Shown: piece by piece, positions 1 through 11,374 of the stretch
Position numbering within the stretch: position 1 is the first letter of the stretch
Layout: the number at the start of each line of letters is the position of its first letter
Assembly (NCBI GenBank): GCA_016617855.1
Contig: JAECUM010003227.1
Coordinates: 1-64,000, forward strand
From: Megalonaias nervosa
Lineage: Eukaryota > Mollusca > Bivalvia > Unionida > Unionidae
DNA length: 64,000 nt
Direction of reading: 5' to 3'
The notes under the pieces: generated by a model
Database searches by the model: none
The model's input: the letters and a program-made list of their open reading frames with translations, nothing else
Told to the model about the DNA's origin: nothing
Translations under genes and position numbers: made by a program

Positions 1-298
1 GCTAACGGTTCACAGTTTCTTGAAGTCATGAGAAAATATGAAGCAAGTACCACTAGTGTTCATCGTGATGTCCGGCAAAAACAAGAAAGATTACAAGAAG
101 GTAGTTTATTATTTTGCTCACCACTTTTGATAATATTCTCTTTAAATAAAAACGCGAGTAACTTTACAATGTATTCATTCTGCAAACTATGAAGAAAACG
201 AAAATTCGTTCACATTTTACATGTTCTCTGTTCGCTATATATTTTTTCTCTATATTAAAATCAATTTACATAATGTTTCATTATTCGGTACTCCAGGC
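1..298. other. no recognised gene
   Basis: A plus-strand reading frame is open from base 1 and crosses a possible splice donor near 111 (AAG|GTAGTT). It could be the end of a host exon, but I do not recognise the protein. The rest is AT-rich and ends at a splice acceptor (CTCCAG) that opens the transposase exon at 299. Confidence 0.2.
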
Positions 299-1197
299 TC
301 TACATCGACTTCTACGCAGAGAACCATCAGTCAAGTCATTTGTAGCAGACTTCGAAAGTAGAATATGGAAGGCACTCCACTTGGTTTTCGATAATCCACA
401 TACAAGTGGATGTGCCTTCCACTGGGGCCAGGCTGTGTGGCGAAACCTTCAGGAAAATGGTCTTCAGGTAAATATAGATATATTTTTTATATACCACTGT
501 TATCGTCTATTTTTCATATTTAGTCGATTCGTGACACGTCAAGTCTTCATTTATATTTTCATCAGTTCTTCACTATTTGAACCTAGAGATCAGATGGTTC
601 ACGGTGTTCATTTGTAAAATTTTCCTTATTATGTTAATGATCTCATTATTTGCATCAATATAAAGGCTAATATGTATATATTGTTTATTTGTAGACGGCA
701 TACAACCAGCGGGATGCTGTTTTCAAGTTTTGTAGAAAGGTGTTTGCTTTGCCCTTTCTCCCAGCCGAAGATATCCCAACATCTTTTGAAAAATTAAAAG
801 GAAATGTCAGAACCGCCACGTTCGATGAATGGATGACGTATATTAAAGACAGGTGGATATCCAGCACAATTTGGCCCATATCCACGTGGAGTGTCTTTAG
901 AAAAAATTGTACGAACAAACAATGACGTGGAGGGCTGGCACAGTCGATTGAATCGCCAAACGCGTAAAAGCAACCTTCAGTTTTATCTTATGCTTACTCT
1001 ACTATACAAAGAAGCCTAAAATGATAACATCTCAGTTAAAGATGGTATCGGAAGGAAAACTGACAAGACACCAAATTAAGCAGATGCATACCATGCATGG
1101 AAAACTTTTTAGGATTTGGAGGAAGTACACAAATAAGGATATCAGTGTCAACGGTCTTCTAAGAATGTGTGGAAATATCTACGGACCACGAAGTTAA
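299..1197 (+). pseudogene. MULE-type transposase remnant, two exons, frameshifted
   Basis: Remnant of a Mutator-like (MULE) DDE transposase. Exon 1 (about 299-471) carries the DFE motif and, about 25 residues on, the CxFHW motif (GCAFHWGQAV) typical of the C-terminal half of the MULE domain. A donor (CAG|GTAAATAT, about 471) and acceptor (TTTGTAG, about 692) bound a roughly 220-bp intron with phase preserved. Exon 2 continues to about 895, then the frame shifts and the conserved RTNNDVEGWH block is read in another frame, followed by the SNLQFYLML segment and the family's C-terminal charged region. The N-terminal part of the transposase is not in the window. The frameshift and a stop near 1016 make it a pseudogene. 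Whether this was a host-domesticated gene or a transposon is open. Confidence 0.75.
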
Positions 1198-1206
1198 AAA
1201 CTGAGT

Positions 1207-1208
<2 letters not shown>

Positions 1209-1272
<64 letters not shown>

Positions 1273-1296
1273 ATGCCGAGCATTTGTCAGTGTGCG

Positions 1297-1325
<29 letters not shown>
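1209..1325. repeat. compound microsatellite (TG)n(AG)n ... (TC)n
   Basis: A TG run (1209-1238) passes directly into an AG run (to about 1268). A 30-bp spacer separates it from a TC run (1299-1325). The AG and TC runs are inverted copies and could form a stem. Apparent proteins here are repeat translation. Confidence 0.97.
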
Positions 1326-1330
<5 letters not shown>

Positions 1331-1418
1331 GAGAAACAAAATAATTGCTAGAAAGGGATAAAGTGAAACAAAGCAAAATACATCTGAGCCCGTATGTACA
1401 AAACTCACCAGCTTGAGT

Positions 1419-1419
<1 letters not shown>

Positions 1420-1465
<46 letters not shown>
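1420..1465. repeat. (CA)n microsatellite
   Basis: An uninterrupted CA run of about 23 units. From 1466 to 2256 the sequence is AT-rich with no gene that I can support. Confidence 0.97.
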
Positions 1466-1468
<3 letters not shown>

Positions 1469-2256
1469 TGTGCTCGACTAAAAGTTCTTTTTCGCAGGAA
1501 GCTTTGGTTTCAAATTATATTTATACTTTTCATACGTGACATTTTAGAATATGTTTTCTTTTTATACAGCAACTGGTTGATAAAACTCTTGCACAAGGAA
1601 GGAAAAAGAAGAGATTATGCATATTGTATTTAGTTATAAATACTCAAGTGCCTAACAAAATCGACCTTCTTCCACAGGAGATATGATGCATCTCATTATT
1701 GTCTACGTAACTCCAAAAGCATCACATCCATCTCTACTATACTTCTTTTTTTTCAGACGTCCTTTCTCCCATGTAATATTTGTCTTTGGGACGGTTTTCC
1801 TAAAGATATCCGAAAGCTCCTAACCTTTATAACTTCGAAAAACATTTACCTAATTCAACAAATGTTTCAAATTTTATTCTCAACCTATTCTATTTTACAA
1901 ACTAAATAAACTGAGAATGAAACGGTGTTCTTAAACCAGTGCACACGTTCACAGGTAGGAACTAATTATTGTACATCATTGATATTCGTTCTCACTTTGA
2001 AAAACAAAATAAATACTTGAAGGAAAAGGTGACCTCCCTTTATTTCATACATTACACTCATTATATCTCAAAAGAATAAAATAATTCAGTTACCTAATGC
2101 AATAATTTTGAACTATACAGTAAAAAAAAAAACAAATTATATAAGAATTGTCTTAAAATATTTTGTCTTAGTTAACTTACGCACATGTAAGTTATAAGTT
2201 ACTGAGTATTTCCTTTTAAAAATAAATACTTGTTAAAACTATTGTCAGTTGTATTA

Positions 2257-2835
2257 TTAAGTTGGGCCGAATTGTCTTTCGAGTTGGTCCGAATTGTCTT
2301 TCAAGTTGGGCCGAATTGTCTTATTTTCGGTCCAAGCTGGGCCGAATTGTCCAATAGCCCGTATTGGCATGTTTATTGCTCCACTCAGGGCATACATATG
2401 TGCCATTTCAGAATACGAATTGATGACAACTGCATTACGGACAAGTTGTGAATAACTGCTTGTTACAATTCTATTATCTGGAAACAAGTGATGTAAATTA
2501 TAATCACTGTTTTCATCGTAAGTTGTTTTGTTCAAAATCATTTCAATAGCCGTCATCAACCTCAACAGTTTGTGAAGATGTTCGGAACCTGAAATGGCTA
2601 GGGATACTGCTCTATACAAACAGTTGCCGTCTCCAACTACAGACAGTGATATGTTTCGTGTTTCGAACGCCGGATGGAACATTCTAAGCAGTTCAGTTGC
2701 TACTGGATCACGGCTGCCGGTGTTGCCGCTCTGGGCGATAGGCCTGATATTGTGAGTGTGTAGGAGCTTCTCCGACTATCTGTCTGGCTGCATTAATAAG
2801 GATTGCTGGCTTCCCATCATCCAGTGCTGACCGAA
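2257..2835 (-). pseudogene. OTU-domain cysteine protease-like fragment
   Basis: The minus strand encodes DGNCLYRA, the catalytic D/C motif of OTU deubiquitinase domains, followed by SGSEHLHKLLRL, the usual helix after the catalytic cysteine. Upstream (2700-2835) another frame holds a conserved-looking segment after a possible splice acceptor (TTTTACAG), so the region has an exon boundary or frameshift near 2720. The protein ends in a repetitive QFGP-containing tail and lacks the C-terminal catalytic histidine, so it is incomplete. OTU domains of this kind are common inside transposon-related proteins of invertebrates (from memory). Substrate and role cannot be assigned. Confidence 0.6.
2263..2352. 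repeat. imperfect tandem repeat (GGCCGAATTGTCTTTC type)
   Basis: Four to five imperfect copies of a roughly 20-bp unit containing CCGAATTGTC lie at the 3' end of the OTU reading frame, where they encode the repeated QFGP/NSDQL residues. Confidence 0.7.
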
Positions 2836-2920
2836 GTCTGTAAAACAACGGTTAATTCATGTAAGATTGTCATTATCAAAACGTCGATATGACCCATGCA
2901 GTAATATTGCCTCTCTATCT

Positions 2921-2922
<2 letters not shown>

Positions 2923-3014
<92 letters not shown>
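2923..3014. repeat. (TA)n(GA)n microsatellite
   Basis: About 25 TA units run directly into about 20 GA units. Overlapping reading frames here are repeat artefacts. Confidence 0.97.
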
Positions 3015-3019
<5 letters not shown>

Positions 3020-3216
3020 TTACTGTTTGATAAATCCTATATTATTTTCGCTCTCTTACACTAAACGCGAAAATTCAACCCTTAAAAATCATTCAGCATT
3101 CACTCTTGCCTTCCTGCACTGAATTAAAAATTATTTAAACAGTAGCCATTGGCTATCATTTGAGTTCAATAGACTATCATACGTATTTAATCCGCTAATC
3201 ATGTAGATTTATACTG

Positions 3217-3990
3217 CACGTCTTTTTACTCAAATGCACTCGAATATACTCAAATATACTCATTAAATACATCTCTTTAGGTATGGTTTGTATTCCTTAA
3301 TTGATGAATATAAAGCGTCCACTTTCCCTGTTGGTGATCCGTAGCGTCATTTGCAATCCGGTCCTAATAATCAACGCAAAGTCAGACAAAGTCATGCTAA
3401 GTCAGACAAAGTCTGTCTGTTTATTTTTTTGTTATTGGTATATATTTGCATACATGTATATATTTATGAAAAGAACTTGGTGTTCTTTCTGCTTAATTTA
3501 AAAAAATACCGATTTGAAATTATACATCTTTGTTACAACTTTGTGTAAAATTAACTGTTAAAAAAATTTGGCGGGAACTACACAGCATTAAAACGTCAAC
3601 CATCTTATAGAAAGCGTGTCACGTGCTTGGACGGTTTAATCAACAGAGATGTTGCGATTGTTGAGTCTGCTGGACAGTGTGCTACATTACGTATTCGGCT
3701 CATTATGTGTTCAGTCTTTTCTTTCGGTACACGATTTATATGATAGTATGGTTGATGTAATGTTCATTTTTGTACAATGGCGATCAGTAAAATCCTTAGA
3801 GTTACAGATCATTATCAGTATATATTATTGATATTTGACAGAAGATAACTTAATGTTTGTTTTAATAACACAATAATAACACAATATAAAGAAACATTTA
3901 ATATTACAAATGACGTGTTTGAGTGTCTTTGAGTATATTTGAATGTATTTCAATATATTTGAGTGTATTAGAATAAAAAGACGCACACGG
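3217..3990. repeat. candidate MITE with about 60-bp terminal inverted repeats
   Basis: The left end (3217-3268) reads GCACGTCTTTTTACTCAAAT then repeated ACTC(A/G)AATATACTC units. The right end (3918-3990) is the reverse complement with a few mismatches (TTTGAGTATATTTGA ... AAAAAGACGCAC). The 650-bp interior has no supported gene. The arrangement fits a non-autonomous DNA transposon. I could not identify a target duplication. Confidence 0.5.
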
Positions 3991-4277
3991 CCTCCTATAC
4001 ATTATAATAATAATAGTGAAAACGCAATGAAAATAGTATTATTATTTATGTTGATTGATTTTTGTAAGAAACTAAGTATATAGTTCAATTTTGTTTATTA
4101 CTTGAAATAAAGAAGCAGTTGTTACTGATTTATTTTGAGGAAAATATTATCTTGCATACATGAAGACATTATTTAATAATGCAAACTACATTCAAAACAG
4201 TTTGAAAGTTAACTTCATTGAAAACATTTACTAACATGCAAAATAATAACATAATAAATAAAATTACTTAAATCCTC

Positions 4278-4643
4278 TTACCTTGATAGAGCTGCGCCTG
4301 CATCATACTCATCACCATCAAATGCACACGATTCGCAGAGTGATTTTAAAGACCAAGATTTAAGTTCTTGCTGAGACATATCAGTACATCTCCTATGGTA
4401 CCATTTACAACAATCAATACATCTCCTATGGTACCATTTACAACAATCAATACATCTCCTATGGTACCATTTACAACAATCAATACATCTCCTATGGTAC
4501 CATTTACAACAATCAATACATCTCCTGTGGTACCATTTACAACAATCAATACATCTCCTATGGTACCATTTACAACAATCAGAGCATTGAATGGTATCAT
4601 GGTCACATTCCAATTTACACTTGCCACATGGAAATTCAGCCAT
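4278..4643 (-). CDS. PHD-like zinc-finger protein with expanded 11-residue repeat
   Basis: An open frame of 121 codons starts with ATG. It begins with a cysteine-rich treble-clef start (CGKCKLECDHDTIQCSDC), then CCKWYHRRC, and ends in CESCAF. In ordinary PHD fingers the CxxC...CxxC...WxHxxC...CxxC set occurs once. Here the central DCCKWYHRRCI unit is present six times in tandem because a 33-bp DNA unit (about 4386-4590) has been amplified in frame. PHD fingers usually bind histone tails or sit in retroelement ORF1-like proteins, and nothing nearby decides between these. The amplified array would give an unusual multi-zinc module or a dead gene. Confidence 0.6.
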   Translation of the reverse strand: MAEFPCGKCKLECDHDTIQCSDCCKWYHRRCIDCCKWYHRRCIDCCKWYHRRCIDCCKWYHRRCIDCCKWYHRRCIDCCKWYHRRCTDMSQQELKSWSLKSLCESCAFDGDEYDAGAALSR

Positions 4644-5802
4644 CTATCTTGATTCACTAATGAACATAGTCAACTGACCAAAGATTTGCAGAGTTTAAAC
4701 ACTTTTATATGAAGAAACATGCCATTGTCATCAAATCGTATTCTGAAATAGCACATACATATGCCTCGATTGCAAAGTAAACATGCCAATACGGTCATAT
4801 TAGTGTTGTGACATATTAAATACTAATTAGACAGAAAACAGGTCAAGGAAGTTTGAAATGTACAATCTGATCGCTGATTCTTTCCTGATACCTTTACTCC
4901 AATCTGTATAATCTGCAAAGGTCTGACGTTTGCTATCAGTGGTTCACTGGAATCTTAATGTTAATCCTCACTGACCAGTGCTTCACTTTTTGCAGATTAA
5001 TGTTTTAGCAATATATGCAAATAATGCCATTGACAAATAAGGGAATACATATGGGTATTGAAGAAAAGCTGTCATAAAAGGAAAATTGCGTGTAGTTTAT
5101 TTTTGTCGTATTCTTCTTCTTATTATTGAACAATCGATATGGGAAAATTAGCTACTCACGGGCCAAAAAATTTTGTTGTGATGTAAATTCCAAAATAAAT
5201 ACGGAAATGATTTGACATGCCATTTTTGCATGTATCTTTGTATTTAGATCATTAAAATAATTGTCCGCGCATAATTCTTGATAATTACACTTTCACTGTG
5301 CTGCTATTTAAATTGATGATTTTCACAAAGTTCATACATCCCGACATTATTCATTAATAATATGTATTTATTACTAATAGATTAACCGTTATACTTATGT
5401 CAAAATTTTCGCAAATTGCACAGTTTCCAGCTATGGTATGTACGATATAATTGAAGTGCGTTTCGGTGTTTATATTGCGTTCCGGCGTTTCGGTGCGTTC
5501 CGGAGTTTCGGTGCGTTTCGGTGTTTCTATGCACCGATTATTGACTACTGGTTTTCAACTGTCCAGTTATTTCACTATTTAAACCATGAAATACGTGATG
5601 CTAGATCCTGGTAGGACTTCATTGTTTGCTTTCTTATTGTAATCTCCTTAAACCTAAATTCTTTCTTCTTCTAATGGTAGTGATTTCAGAAACACGAAGA
5701 CTGACAGACTCATTAACTGCTGTTAATAGTCAGGGGCACCCGCAGAAATTTTTCGGGGTGGGGAGTGGGTGGGTACACAGTTGTTAGCTAATGGTAATAT
5801 TG
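4644..5802. other. no gene seen
   Basis: AT-rich non-coding DNA. At 5456-5530 a short GTTTCGGTG/GCGTTCCGG motif recurs about seven times, a minor degenerate tandem repeat. I see no other structure. Confidence 0.6.
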
Positions 5803-6039
5803 TCAAGCAATTCGAAGAATAAGGCGAGAAATTACATTATCATATCTTCTACATTGGCGAGTTTTGCTCTTCCAGCTTTTTTCTCGTGTTCTAAGGAACC
5901 TCTGTTGAGAAGCATTTTCCAACTTTTTCTTAATTGTATAACCTGATATTCCATTTTTTCCAGATATTTTTCTATTACTTAAATCTTTCTTCGCTAAATG
6001 AATTACCGTCTGGTTACGACCGTTTGTCAGATCATACAA
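5803..6039 (-). pseudogene. possible Tc1-like transposase N-terminal (HTH) remnant
   Basis: The 78-codon minus-strand frame resembles the paired-type helix-turn-helix of Tc1/mariner transposases: IHLAKKDLSNRKIS, then SGYTIKKKLEN, then a basic stretch and ISRLILR. The catalytic domain is not found downstream. The identification rests on pattern similarity only. Confidence 0.35.
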
Positions 6040-6639
6040 TCAGTATGTTCATTAATGCACATATATAAAATGAAGTTGAAAATCATCATAATCCATGCAG
6101 TGAACATTTTAAATATATTTTGTTAAATGACGTCAACTTTTCTTGCAGACGGCTTCTTTCTTTTGACCTCGCAGTATATTGATCAGAGAATTATAAATAA
6201 CATCACGCGAGGAAAAACTTGTTTTCAACTATATGGACAAAGCGTTAGTGTAGTACGAGACGCCCATTTATCACAGAGATCGTATTTGCCATCGGACGCC
6301 AAGCCGTGAGACTGAACCGAAGTGGCCCCAGTTTCACAAAAAATCTCGAAATTTATTACTCAAGTTGAGATATTTAAATATTTTTCTTATTGGTTGGTTG
6401 GTAAAAACGATTCATTCACAGAAGATTCAGCAGGCACCAGGGATCAGTTGAATGTTGAAACGTAATTTATTGTCACATTGTGTTACAATGGTAACGGGCA
6501 CAAGTTCTATAAACCTAATTAGCTCTGCCCCGACATTATGCCAATATTTCAACATGACAGCAGTGTAGCAAAAACTTGTTGTTGTAGGGTTGAATGCCAT
6601 TTGTCAGCGCAAGATAGGCTATACATAGCGGCCAGTATA

Positions 6640-6806
6640 AATGGTGGAGGAAGAACCCGGAAAGAACCACCGACCCACGAGATGTTACTGGCAAGCTTTC
6701 TCACATACACACACTGGCCGAACTCTAGACTCGAACCCACGCAGACAGAGGTGAGATGGCAGAGATCCGTAACGGTGAACGCTGACCACTAGGCCACTCG
6801 GGCCCC
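6640..6806 (-). repeat. tRNA-derived SINE
   Basis: On the minus strand the sequence starts GGCCCGAGTGGCCTAGTGG, containing an A-box-like TGGCCTAGTGG. About 50 bp on is GGTTCGAGTCT, a good B box. This is the internal pol III promoter of a tRNA-derived SINE head. The 3' extent is uncertain and the left coordinate is approximate. Confidence 0.7.
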
Positions 6807-6825
6807 TTAGCGAAAACTCGTATAT

Positions 6826-6850
6826 ATCGATCGATCGATCGATCGATCGA
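6826..6850. repeat. (ATCG)n microsatellite
   Basis: Six units of ATCG/GATC in tandem. Confidence 0.95.
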
Positions 6851-6851
6851 G

Positions 6852-7382
6852 AGATCATGATTTGTGTAATTAATTGAATTCGTCCACTATCACTTATATA
6901 TTTGATAGATGTAAAATACTGTATTTTTCATTTGCATCACGCCTTCTCCAAAGCAATAAATCTAATCTAACCGTCGGATATGGCACTAATCTTTAGTATT
7001 TTTCTCATCAACTCGTTGCTGACTATTCTTCGGACAGAACATTAAGAGATGTAAGGTGGTTTCCATGATACCACAGAAACAGAAAGTGGTGTCAAAGAGC
7101 TGAACACAATACAAATAAGCAGACTTTCCCACCTAGTTTCAAACTAAAGTGATCGTCTTCTTGAGTAGTGTCATAATAGAGGATTTGGATTTTTATTACT
7201 TTTCCATGTCACAGCTCTATCTTTGTCTTATTTAGCAAGCCAGCCACATCCCATGTCCAACCCGTGGATTATTAGCATGAATAATCAATTAAATTGAATT
7301 GCCCCCAAGCAAGCAGCTAGAGTCACACAGTGACGCAGAGCAGTAACCGGCAAAACCGCTTATGACAAATTGTTCTTGTTTT
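6852..7382. other. no gene seen
   Basis: AT-rich sequence between the SINE and the decayed Polinton block, with no supported feature. Confidence 0.5.
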
Positions 7383-9066
7383 CTACTCGACTTTTATTGG
7401 CTGTAAATCTGCACGGTTCCTTATTTGTGCTCGGAGTTGTCGGTTATTTTCAATTTCCGCCAACACAGTCTGGAATTCGGCCATGCCAATTATATTTTCC
7501 TCGATATACACTGAATACAGCTTACTAATCGTGTTGAGACTATAGTATCTACAATCAAATATGCACCATTGTATTTCACGGTCAACGCAGGTCTCTTGGT
7601 GATATAATCTCGCAGCTGTTGCTCCGCTTCGACTATTTTTCACGTAGGTAACGTTGAGGGTCCATCATAGTTTTTCTATTAATAATATCAGTGCTGACAA
7701 TTGCACGACTGGCAGGCCCTGCTCAGACACCTCATGCCCCGGTGCAATAAGCACATGCACTTCTAGCGAATTACTCTTTTTATATTGGTACAACTGTCAT
7801 ACAATCATGGAAAATCTCTTCCAGGGGAATATTTGAGTTTCCGGCGATTGCGCGTCCTGTGGGTCTAGCACCCTTTAAATTTAAAAACACACCCATTACG
7901 CCTGTACCTTTTGCATCTGACGATCGTCTTTGCCCAGTAACTGTTACCCGAACAAGTGTATCCTTGCTGAATAACATTCGAGATCTTTCTTGTCAGGGTT
8001 GAGTCAATGTTGGTGTCAAATATTCATTGGTGAACGTAACCGGGGCGGTGAATACCACTTCGCCATTATAATCCCGGAGTGTTTTTTGACACCTTCTGGT
8101 GGAGTTAACTTTTGGGCGTTTGCCTATGCGATGATTCCAGGCTGACTTCGAGTTGGTAGTAGTACATCAAGGTGGTCCCAACGCTCAATTTCTATTTGAC
8201 CTTTAACATGATTATATTTTAGTGGATACGAGGGTTTGTTAACACCACTCTGATGCAGATATCCGTCCAGAAGTGAACAAAATCACCATCAATGTTAGCA
8301 TCCGCTGCCAGTTCGTCTAATACCCAGTCGGTAAATTCAGCTTCCTCATCGCCGCGATGAGAATCCATCACGTATATACAATAAATCTAATCTTAAATAC
8401 AAACACCAAAAATTTGTAAGTACCCTTCCGGATAAATGTTAATTACTTCGAACTGTATTTCATCTCTGGCAACCAACGACGTCGATATTGTATATATGAA
8501 TGATTTTTGAACATTATTGTCTTTGATAACGCTGGTTATTTTTTGTCACTATTGACATTGAACTCCAGTCGCCACTAAAGCCGACTATGATAAACAAATA
8601 CGATCCAGACTCGAGAACCTTTAGGATGTGAGTTTCAGGCGTATCAAAACCATCCCCAACCGCAGTAAAAACAAGTCTGCCATTTGTTATAACTTCAGCC
8701 TTTGACTGTCCTTCGCTGGTCAATATGCTCCCGAATATCCCCTATGAAGTTACTACACATGGTGGTTCGTGCACGTTAGCGATTTGTTCATCTACGTAAT
8801 GTTTCCTTGTTGGATTAGTATAATCAACATGCTTTTTAATAAATGCAACCGACATGTAAAAATCTTTGATTCCACCGTTTTCAGTGATCTCAGCCATGTT
8901 CTTTGCTATAAAATTGCCTTTGAGCTTGACAATAATATATTGAATGTCAATATTAGACGTTGGCAGTTTACCAGTTTGATCTTCAAAAATCACAAGCTCA
9001 CCTGGATTGACATCAACAACAACACTAGTAAATTTCAGACAAATCCTCTCAGATCCACATCAGCGC
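7383..9066 (-). pseudogene. unrecognised fragments downstream of Polinton protease
   Basis: Four short minus-strand frames (7643-7383, 7977-7780, 8723-8514 and about 9060-8742) follow the protease remnant in the same direction, with a similar higher GC content than the flanks. The pieces at 9060-8742 and 8723-8514 are rich in beta-branched residues (for example GSYLFIIVGFSGDW), as in a beta-sandwich attachment domain, but I do not recognise the family. They most likely belong to the same decayed Polinton as the capsid genes upstream. No integrase, polymerase or TIR of this copy is seen. Confidence 0.35.
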
Positions 9067-9212
9067 CGCGTCGTCGGGCTGAGTAACGTCAATAAATGTT
9101 AATAGACATTTCATATAATATTAAACATACTTCAGTGTGAAATCAATAAGTGTTTGCGGAGTTGGTGAACGATCAAGTGCACACAACGCTTCAACAACAA
9201 GATTACCACATA

Positions 9213-9464
9213 TTAGTCCATGCAACTGAGTTTGTACTGGTATAGTGGTTGTTGTGCAGGTCCACCGTCATGGGCGCTAATGCCCTTCGTTAAATAATTA
9301 ACAACTTTAACTGGCGGTGCAAGTACATAGGAGTCAAAATACAGATGATGCTGGGGTGATACCACGCATGGAACCCAATGAGTGCCAGGGCCTGTTGTCA
9401 AATTCAGGTTGACTATGCCGGTTTCACAAGTGCGTGGCACCATCGATGCAAGTTCATTTCGCAT
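9213..9464 (-). pseudogene. adenain-like cysteine protease fragment (decayed Polinton)
   Basis: The fragment contains GTHWV, which carries the catalytic histidine of adenovirus-type (C5) proteases, followed by YFDSY, which carries the acidic partner, and a PP..V..YL segment. The same succession occurs in the Element 1 protease (21,741-22,157). The glutamine/cysteine half is missing or shifted out of frame. In Polintons this protease matures capsid proteins. It lies downstream of the capsid gene on the same strand, the standard order. Confidence 0.7.
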
Positions 9465-9510
9465 AAAGACACCAAGAAAATGCTAGACTGATTTTTCCAT
9501 CCTGAGTATA

Positions 9511-9905
9511 TCAAGATTGGTACACGGCGTGATTTTCTGCGTGTTGCACCTGGTAATCGAAGACCTTTTCCAATGGTATTCGACTATTTGTTCTTGGTAA
9601 TCGAAGGCCTTTTCCTTTTATTATAGACCTACCAGGTCCACGACGCGCTATGCGACCACCAACCGCCGTTTTCAGCGCCATCCCAAATGCAGTTTCGACC
9701 GCTGCATCTGCTGCTGCCAACAACGCAGGGATCTCTGCAAGGAATGGAATATTCCACCGTTCTTTTGCATTTGTGTCACCTTTGACTTGGATAACTTTAA
9801 AGTGTTATTGTTTTTGGCCGCACTAAGCTGAGCAAGTTGGGTTTTTTTTGTCAACCTCACTGGGACATTTCCAGATAATTTTGCTGGATAAAGTTTCAGT
9901 GTCAC
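9511..9905 (-). pseudogene. hydrophobic minor capsid (pVI/pX-like) remnant
   Basis: Two overlapping minus-strand frames (9905-9672 and 9723-9511). The first has a basic/amphipathic start with KLSGNVPVRLTKKTQ and a LKLSKSKV segment. The second is alanine-rich and then basic. The composition and position between capsid and protease match the Element 1 gene at 21,154-21,539. The frame change near 9700 breaks it. In Polintons such proteins are thought to be membrane-active or DNA-binding virion components. Confidence 0.5.
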
Positions 9906-10025
9906 TTTACAATTGATTTTTATTGAGTGCTTTTTATTTTTCCCCGCTCATTTTTACTAAGGCCGACCTTTACTTCCTGATAAGACATTATCATTTAAAT
10001 ACGTAACACGTTTAATGATGTATTT

Positions 10026-11374
10026 TCAACGGGTATACCAATGACCCTCATTCGGATACCAGTACCAACCAACAGCAGTCTTATCAGAGAGTATCACATC
10101 ATAACATCTATAATTAAGACCAGCCGCACATACCCTTGTTAGAAAATAAACGTCAACAACTGATTGCCTGAGCAACCTCATGTGTTCCAGTGCAAAGTAA
10201 TAAATCGGGTACAGTGTACGAAAGTCTTGTTCGGAAATCTGCAAACCAGTGTCAACGTTTTGTTACCGGTCCATATACGTCCATAGATTGCGATATTCAC
10301 GTTCAATATGAGGAGTGTCTTCTGCATCGTTAAGTCGACTTTCTTCAGAGGGTTCCTGATCGTTTAGTCGCACAGAAACTTCAGTCACTTCTAAGTTTAC
10401 AAGTATTATTTTACTTTGGGTTTGACTATTATCTCGCGCTATAATTTGAAACGCCACAAACACAAGTTTTTGTGCATCAAAACCATGTTGAGTGCTTATA
10501 TGCCAAGTAAATTGTCCCATAATAGCACCTTGTGGGTGCGTTTCTGTGGTATGTTCGAGAAACGACCAGACTGACGCGGTTCCACATTGCATGAACGATA
10601 ACAAACGCGATTATGTAGTCAATGAAGGGGTTAGAACTAGCATGCACAAAAGTCAATGTTTCTAATACAACTTTACCGTCAACATATCCTACAGGCCAAA
10701 TTGCATCGCTGTTGTTGTTTTTACAAAACAGTGTGAATGTGTGTTTGGCTCCAAAAATAACTCAGATATGTGACTGAGGTGAATTGCACACGAAAACTTT
10801 AATGACCCACTAATGAGTTTTGATCGACGCAGCGCAAATTCAAGGTTTAAAGTCGAGTTGGGGCCAAGGACTACGACGATGTGAGCACCAAGGTTTGGCT
10901 AAAAGAAGTACGTGTAACAGGAGCTGTTGTATATGGTCTATGATTTGCTTTATTCGTTGCATCATTAACAAACATCATTGTTGGACCAGCTGTTCTCGTA
11001 TAATCATCGCTGTATATGGCGAGTCCAAGAATTGTTGTGGCTAGGTCAGCGTTGTCGAGAATTGATTCGATTTCTTTTCCATCATTACAGTAGCGTGCAC
11101 TGTTAAACAACGCCATGATTCCGTTGTTGATTAATCCAACCTGAGCATCAGCGGGGTAATCAGCATCGTCAGTCTGTACAAGTTTTCCCTCAGTTTTCAA
11201 GAATGCCTCATATGAAAGAAAAATATATGTGTCCTGCGCTTGTAATTTTAGTTTTAGTTGAATGGGGTCTCTGGCCGGGTATGAGTAATACTGAAAATCT
11301 CTTTTACTTCGATCCACAAACACAGGCGTGCCCATGTCAAATGCTGGATCCGATAAATCTTTGAACTGAAGCAT
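10026..11374 (-). pseudogene. Polinton major capsid protein, decayed
   Basis: Three minus-strand pieces in order (11,374-10,871; 10,604-10,263; 10,244-10,026) align with the Element 1 capsid protein. Shared features are the INNG(I/W)..LFNSARY / LFKSARY block, the YSDDYTR / FSDDYYR block with a following MM(F/W) pair, and the C-terminal EE/QDFRTLYPI(F/Y)YF block. At least two frameshifts are present. This lineage differs clearly in sequence from the Element 1 capsid protein, so it is a separate older insertion. The family is the double-jelly-roll capsid protein of Polintons. Confidence 0.75.

Noticed and set aside
1167..1361. protein of repeated VCVCV/RERERE
   Set aside because: Translation of TG/AG microsatellite. 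The same holds for frames at 2,867-3,122, 12,384-12,663 and 30,394-30,875.
4346..4657. repeat proteins IVVNGTIGDVL (minus) and TINTSPMVPFT (plus)
   Set aside because: Shadow frames of the 33-bp repeat. Only the minus frame with the cysteine pattern makes sense.
6720..6806. functional tRNA gene
   Set aside because: A and B boxes are present, but no closed acceptor stem or anticodon arm is convincing. This is a SINE head. The same applies at 30,350-30,418 and 52,150-52,250.
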